A stretch of 8,278 bases of DNA from Gemmatimonadota bacterium. Lineage in GTDB: Bacteria > Gemmatimonadota > Gemmatimonadetes > Gemmatimonadales > GWC2-71-9. This document shows, in pieces, positions 6,727-8,278 of the stretch (position 1 is the stretch's first letter; each line of letters starts with the position of its first letter). The notes beneath the pieces were generated by a model. It did no database searches, was not told the DNA's origin, and saw only the letters and a program-made list of their open reading frames with translations. The stretch spans positions 1 to 8,278 of the forward strand of contig JANYAG010000339.1 in assembly GCA_025361465.1 (NCBI GenBank), in the 5' to 3' direction. The translations under genes were made by a program, and so were the position numbers.

Positions 6727-6749
6727 CCTCCGCGAGACCTCGCGGCAGG
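6727..6749. repeat. Second tandem hairpin after tRNA-Met
   Basis: CCGCGAG (6730-6736) pairs perfectly with CTCGCGG (6739-6745). Flanking CCT and AGG (6727-6729, 6747-6749) extend the stem past a one-base bulge. It follows the GA-type hairpin by 2 nt. The pair may process, protect or terminate the tRNA transcript; no U-rich run is present. Confidence 0.5.
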
Positions 6750-6811
6750 TCCCCATATCCTCACAGGAATCAAGGTCGCGGGTGGGGCGGCTGTCCCGAT
6801 AGCAAACTTGT

Positions 6812-6841
6812 TTGATCGCGTTGCGCTTCTGCGGTGAGAAT
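6812..6841 (+). promoter_or_regulatory. Candidate promoter for the membrane Cys4 protein gene
   Basis: TTGATC (6812-6817) and GAGAAT (6836-6841) have an 18-nt spacer and lie 36 nt before the ATG at 6877. The -10 box is only a partial match. A short dyad CAAAC-TT-GTTTG (6803-6814) overlaps the -35 box and might be an operator half. Confidence 0.33.
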
Positions 6842-6866
6842 CCCAGTTTTTGGTCCCCCAACCGCT

Positions 6867-6871
6867 GGAGG
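6867..6871 (+). promoter_or_regulatory. Ribosome binding site fixing the start at 6877
   Basis: GGAGG is 5 nt before the ATG at 6877. It favours this start over the in-frame TTG at 6850, which has no Shine-Dalgarno. Confidence 0.7.
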
Positions 6872-6876
6872 CGAAA

Positions 6877-7485
6877 ATGCTCGAAGGCTTGCCGGCTGAT
6901 GATCCTGCGGTCATCTCGTCGTCGATCCCGTTCGGCCCCGTCGGCATCTCCTTCACTCCCCGCGCGCTTGCGATGCTCGGGGTCCTCCTCGCCGCCCTCG
7001 TCGCCGGATTGGACTGGCTCACCGGGGTTGGCATCAACCTCAATATTCTCTATGTCATCCCGACCCTGATGCTGACCCGCGGGTATGGCGGTCGCGTTGG
7101 TGTGGTCGCCTCATTGCTCACATCTGTCGTCTCGCTCGGAACGGTGATCGCGGCCTCGGGTGGTGTTTCGGCGGTGGCAGGCACGGAGTATTTCAATCAT
7201 TTCGTTCGGTTCTCCATGCTGGTTCTCGTGGCAATCATCTACGGGCGGCAAGTGGTTGCCAGGGCGCGCCTCGCCGAGCAAACGGTCCTGCTGCAGGCGT
7301 CACTTGCGACCATCAAGCGACTCGGCGGCATCCTGCCGATCTGCTCGTTCTGCAAGCGCATCCGGAACCCCGAGGGACACTGGATGCAGATCGAGGTCTT
7401 TGTGCGGGACAACTCCGACGCGGACTTCAGCCATGGATTCTGTCCGGAGTGTGGGGCCAAGCATTATCCGGAGGAGGCGAGCTAG
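6877..7485 (+). CDS. Membrane protein with four-helix sensor-like region and C-terminal Cys4 (ICSFCKRIR) module
   Basis: A 202-residue protein. After a short N-terminus come about four hydrophobic segments (roughly 28-47, 53-67, 73-92, 109-125). These include DWLTG (46-50), NILYVIPTLML (56-66) and a YGGRVGVVASLL turn (70-81), a pattern I associate with the membrane sensor region of bacterial GGDEF proteins and histidine kinases. A linker of probable coiled coil (126-147, ARARLAEQTVLLQASLATIK) leads to ILPICSFCKRIR (152-163), WMQIEVFV (169-176) and FSHGFCPECGAKHYPEE (184-200). This ILPIC..CK.IR to SHG.CP.C module occurs at the C-terminus of many PAS-domain and response-regulator proteins. Cys156, 159, 189 and 192 probably bind zinc. 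No kinase, cyclase or phosphatase domain is present, so the output is unknown. It probably senses at the membrane and acts through protein contacts. It has its own ribosome binding site and stands alone downstream of the tRNA. Confidence 0.8.
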   Translation: MLEGLPADDPAVISSSIPFGPVGISFTPRALAMLGVLLAALVAGLDWLTGVGINLNILYVIPTLMLTRGYGGRVGVVASLLTSVVSLGTVIAASGGVSAVAGTEYFNHFVRFSMLVLVAIIYGRQVVARARLAEQTVLLQASLATIKRLGGILPICSFCKRIRNPEGHWMQIEVFVRDNSDADFSHGFCPECGAKHYPEEAS

Positions 7486-7621
7486 CGTTCGCAGCGCAGG
7501 TGCACCCCTCGCGCAATCCGACAGTTCGACCGAATGCCTCCTGTCCCAGGCAACCGCCGCCGCCCAGACCGCCGAGATTGCCGAGGCGCTGGCGAAGAAC
7601 CGGGAAACATCGTAGACTGAA

Positions 7622-7646
7622 AGAGTCGGAATTAATCCTCCACTCT
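7622..7646. repeat. Inverted repeat with AT-rich loop upstream of the multicopper oxidase
   Basis: AGAGT-C-GGA (7622-7630) can pair with TCCACTCT (7639-7646) across ATTAATCC, leaving one bulged C. GACT/AGTC (7615-7618, 7624-7627) is an alternative overlapping hairpin. It could be an operator or a 5' leader structure. It does not match the CueR or CopY operator patterns that I know. Confidence 0.35.
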
Positions 7647-7714
7647 CGGAATGCGCCGTCACGCCGCCACTCGTGGTGGACCCGCTGGTATCCAGCCGGT
7701 CGGCCGAGTCCTTT

Positions 7715-7720
7715 AGAGGT
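7715..7720 (+). promoter_or_regulatory. Ribosome binding site of the multicopper oxidase
   Basis: AGAGGT lies 6 nt before the ATG at 7727 and supports that start, which also gives the protein a hydrophobic leader. The in-frame ATG at residue 27 would remove it. Confidence 0.6.
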
Positions 7721-7726
7721 CGCTCA

Positions 7727-8278
7727 ATGATCAGGTGGATCCCGCTGGTGTTCGCCCTTGCATGGCCGCCCTCCTTGGGGACCTCATCCCCATCAGACAG
7801 CAAGATGATCCCGCTAGCCCCCGCGGCGACGGGCGACACCCTGAAGAGCCCGCCGCTCCTGAAGAATCAGTCTTCGGCTCCGCGGACGGTCGAGGTCACC
7901 CTGACCGCCGCGCCCGGGCGGCTGGCCCTGATGCCGGGAAAGGTCACCGACGTCTACGCCTTCAATGGCAGCGTCCCCGGGCCGACGCTCGTGGTCCATG
8001 AGGGCGACAAGGTCATCGTCCACTATACCAACAACCTGCCTGAGACCAGCGGCATCCATTGGCATGGCCTGCACGTCCCGGCGAACATGGACGGCAGCCC
8101 CCTCTTTCCCGTCCCGCCCGGCGGCAAGAAGGACTACGTCTTCACGATCGAGCCTGGCACCGCCGGGACGTACTGGTATCACCCACATCCCGACGCCCGC
8201 ACCGGCTACCAGGTCGCGAAGGGACTCTACGGGGGGATCATCGTGCTGGCGGCGAAGGATCCCCTGCCGGCGCTACCC
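7727..8278 (+). CDS. Multicopper oxidase, N-terminal part (3' end outside window)
   Basis: The first 184 residues of a type-3 multicopper oxidase (CueO/McoA/bilirubin-oxidase-like), open to the window edge. Residues 1-20 look like a short export signal (one Arg, then IPLVFALAW), without a twin-arginine motif, followed by a Pro/Ser/Thr-rich linker to about 52. The first cupredoxin domain (about 53-177) contains FNGSVPGPTL (79-88), the HWHG motif (111-114) with the type-2 ligand H111 and type-3 ligand H113, GTYWYHPHP (147-155) with type-3 ligands H152 and H154, and the strand GLYGGIIV (166-173). These four His are half of the trinuclear copper site; the type-1 copper ligands would be in the missing C-terminal third. 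The family oxidises metal ions or phenols and reduces O2 to water, usually in the periplasm. The substrate (Cu+, Fe2+, Mn2+ or organic) cannot be told from this part. Confidence 0.9.
   Translation, partial: MIRWIPLVFALAWPPSLGTSSPSDSKMIPLAPAATGDTLKSPPLLKNQSSAPRTVEVTLTAAPGRLALMPGKVTDVYAFNGSVPGPTLVVHEGDKVIVHYTNNLPETSGIHWHGLHVPANMDGSPLFPVPPGGKKDYVFTIEPGTAGTYWYHPHPDARTGYQVAKGLYGGIIVLAAKDPLPALP

Larger units (their letters stand above)
7486..7726 (+). other. Intergenic region before the multicopper oxidase, no supported gene
   Basis: About 240 nt. I see no convincing gene; open frames here are extensions of out-of-frame reading from the preceding gene. It holds a possible hairpin with an AT loop (7622-7646), a short GC dyad CCGCCA/TGGTGG near 7665-7680, and the first copy of a near-direct repeat. 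Confidence 0.5.

Noticed and set aside
6652..6861. Minus-strand reading frame of 69 codons across the tRNA ending in ...LELATPAL
   Set aside because: It is antisense to the tRNA. The GARLELATPAL-like end is a well-known spurious translation of tRNA genes.
7449..7730. Frame of 93 codons overlapping the end of the Cys4 gene and the gap before the oxidase
   Set aside because: Pro/Arg-rich, starts inside another gene, has no ribosome site and looks like random GC-rich translation.
7300..7839. Minus-strand frame of 179 codons across the gap and two gene ends
   Set aside because: It overlaps two well-supported genes and has no recognisable motif.

Overview
This is a GC-rich chromosomal window of mostly housekeeping genes, nearly all on the + strand. 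I suggest Gemmatimonadota or a similar GC-rich environmental phylum. The basis is the mix of a Minf_1886-family protein, a propeller lipoprotein, a sensor with an ICSFCKRIR-type C-terminus, and a tRNA without an encoded CCA. This is inference; no rRNA or other decisive marker is present.

Layout. (1) 3-242: the C-terminal end of glyA (serine hydroxymethyltransferase). (2) 249-638: a small Minf_1886-family protein 6 nt downstream. (3) 667-4750: a tightly packed run of nnr (bifunctional NAD(P)H-hydrate repair enzyme), a beta-propeller lipoprotein, and thiL (thiamine-monophosphate kinase). Both junctions overlap by one to four bases (TGATG and ATGA), which points to translational coupling. (4) 4751-4971: about 220 nt without a supported gene, with a weak candidate promoter. 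(5) 4972-6539: eno (enolase) overlapping an FtsB/DivIC-type cell-division protein through GTGA. (6) 6563-6692: a well-formed promoter with two palindromes, driving an elongator tRNA-Met(CAT). (7) 6693-6876: non-coding, with two strong tandem hairpins just after the tRNA. (8) 6877-7485: a small four-helix membrane protein ending in a four-cysteine, probably zinc-binding module. (9) 7486-7726: non-coding, with a hairpin and a near-direct repeat. (10) 7727-8278: the N-terminal third or so of an exported multicopper oxidase, cut by the window edge.

The genes up to the tRNA belong to core metabolism and division: one-carbon metabolism, cofactor repair, thiamine diphosphate synthesis, glycolysis and septum formation. 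The part after the tRNA looks more accessory: a signalling-type membrane protein of unknown output and a periplasmic copper enzyme. I see no mobile element, CRISPR array or att duplication. No completely new system is evident. The best leads are the membrane-anchored Cys4 protein, the propeller lipoprotein inserted between two cytosolic cofactor genes, and the palindrome-rich tRNA promoter and trailer.
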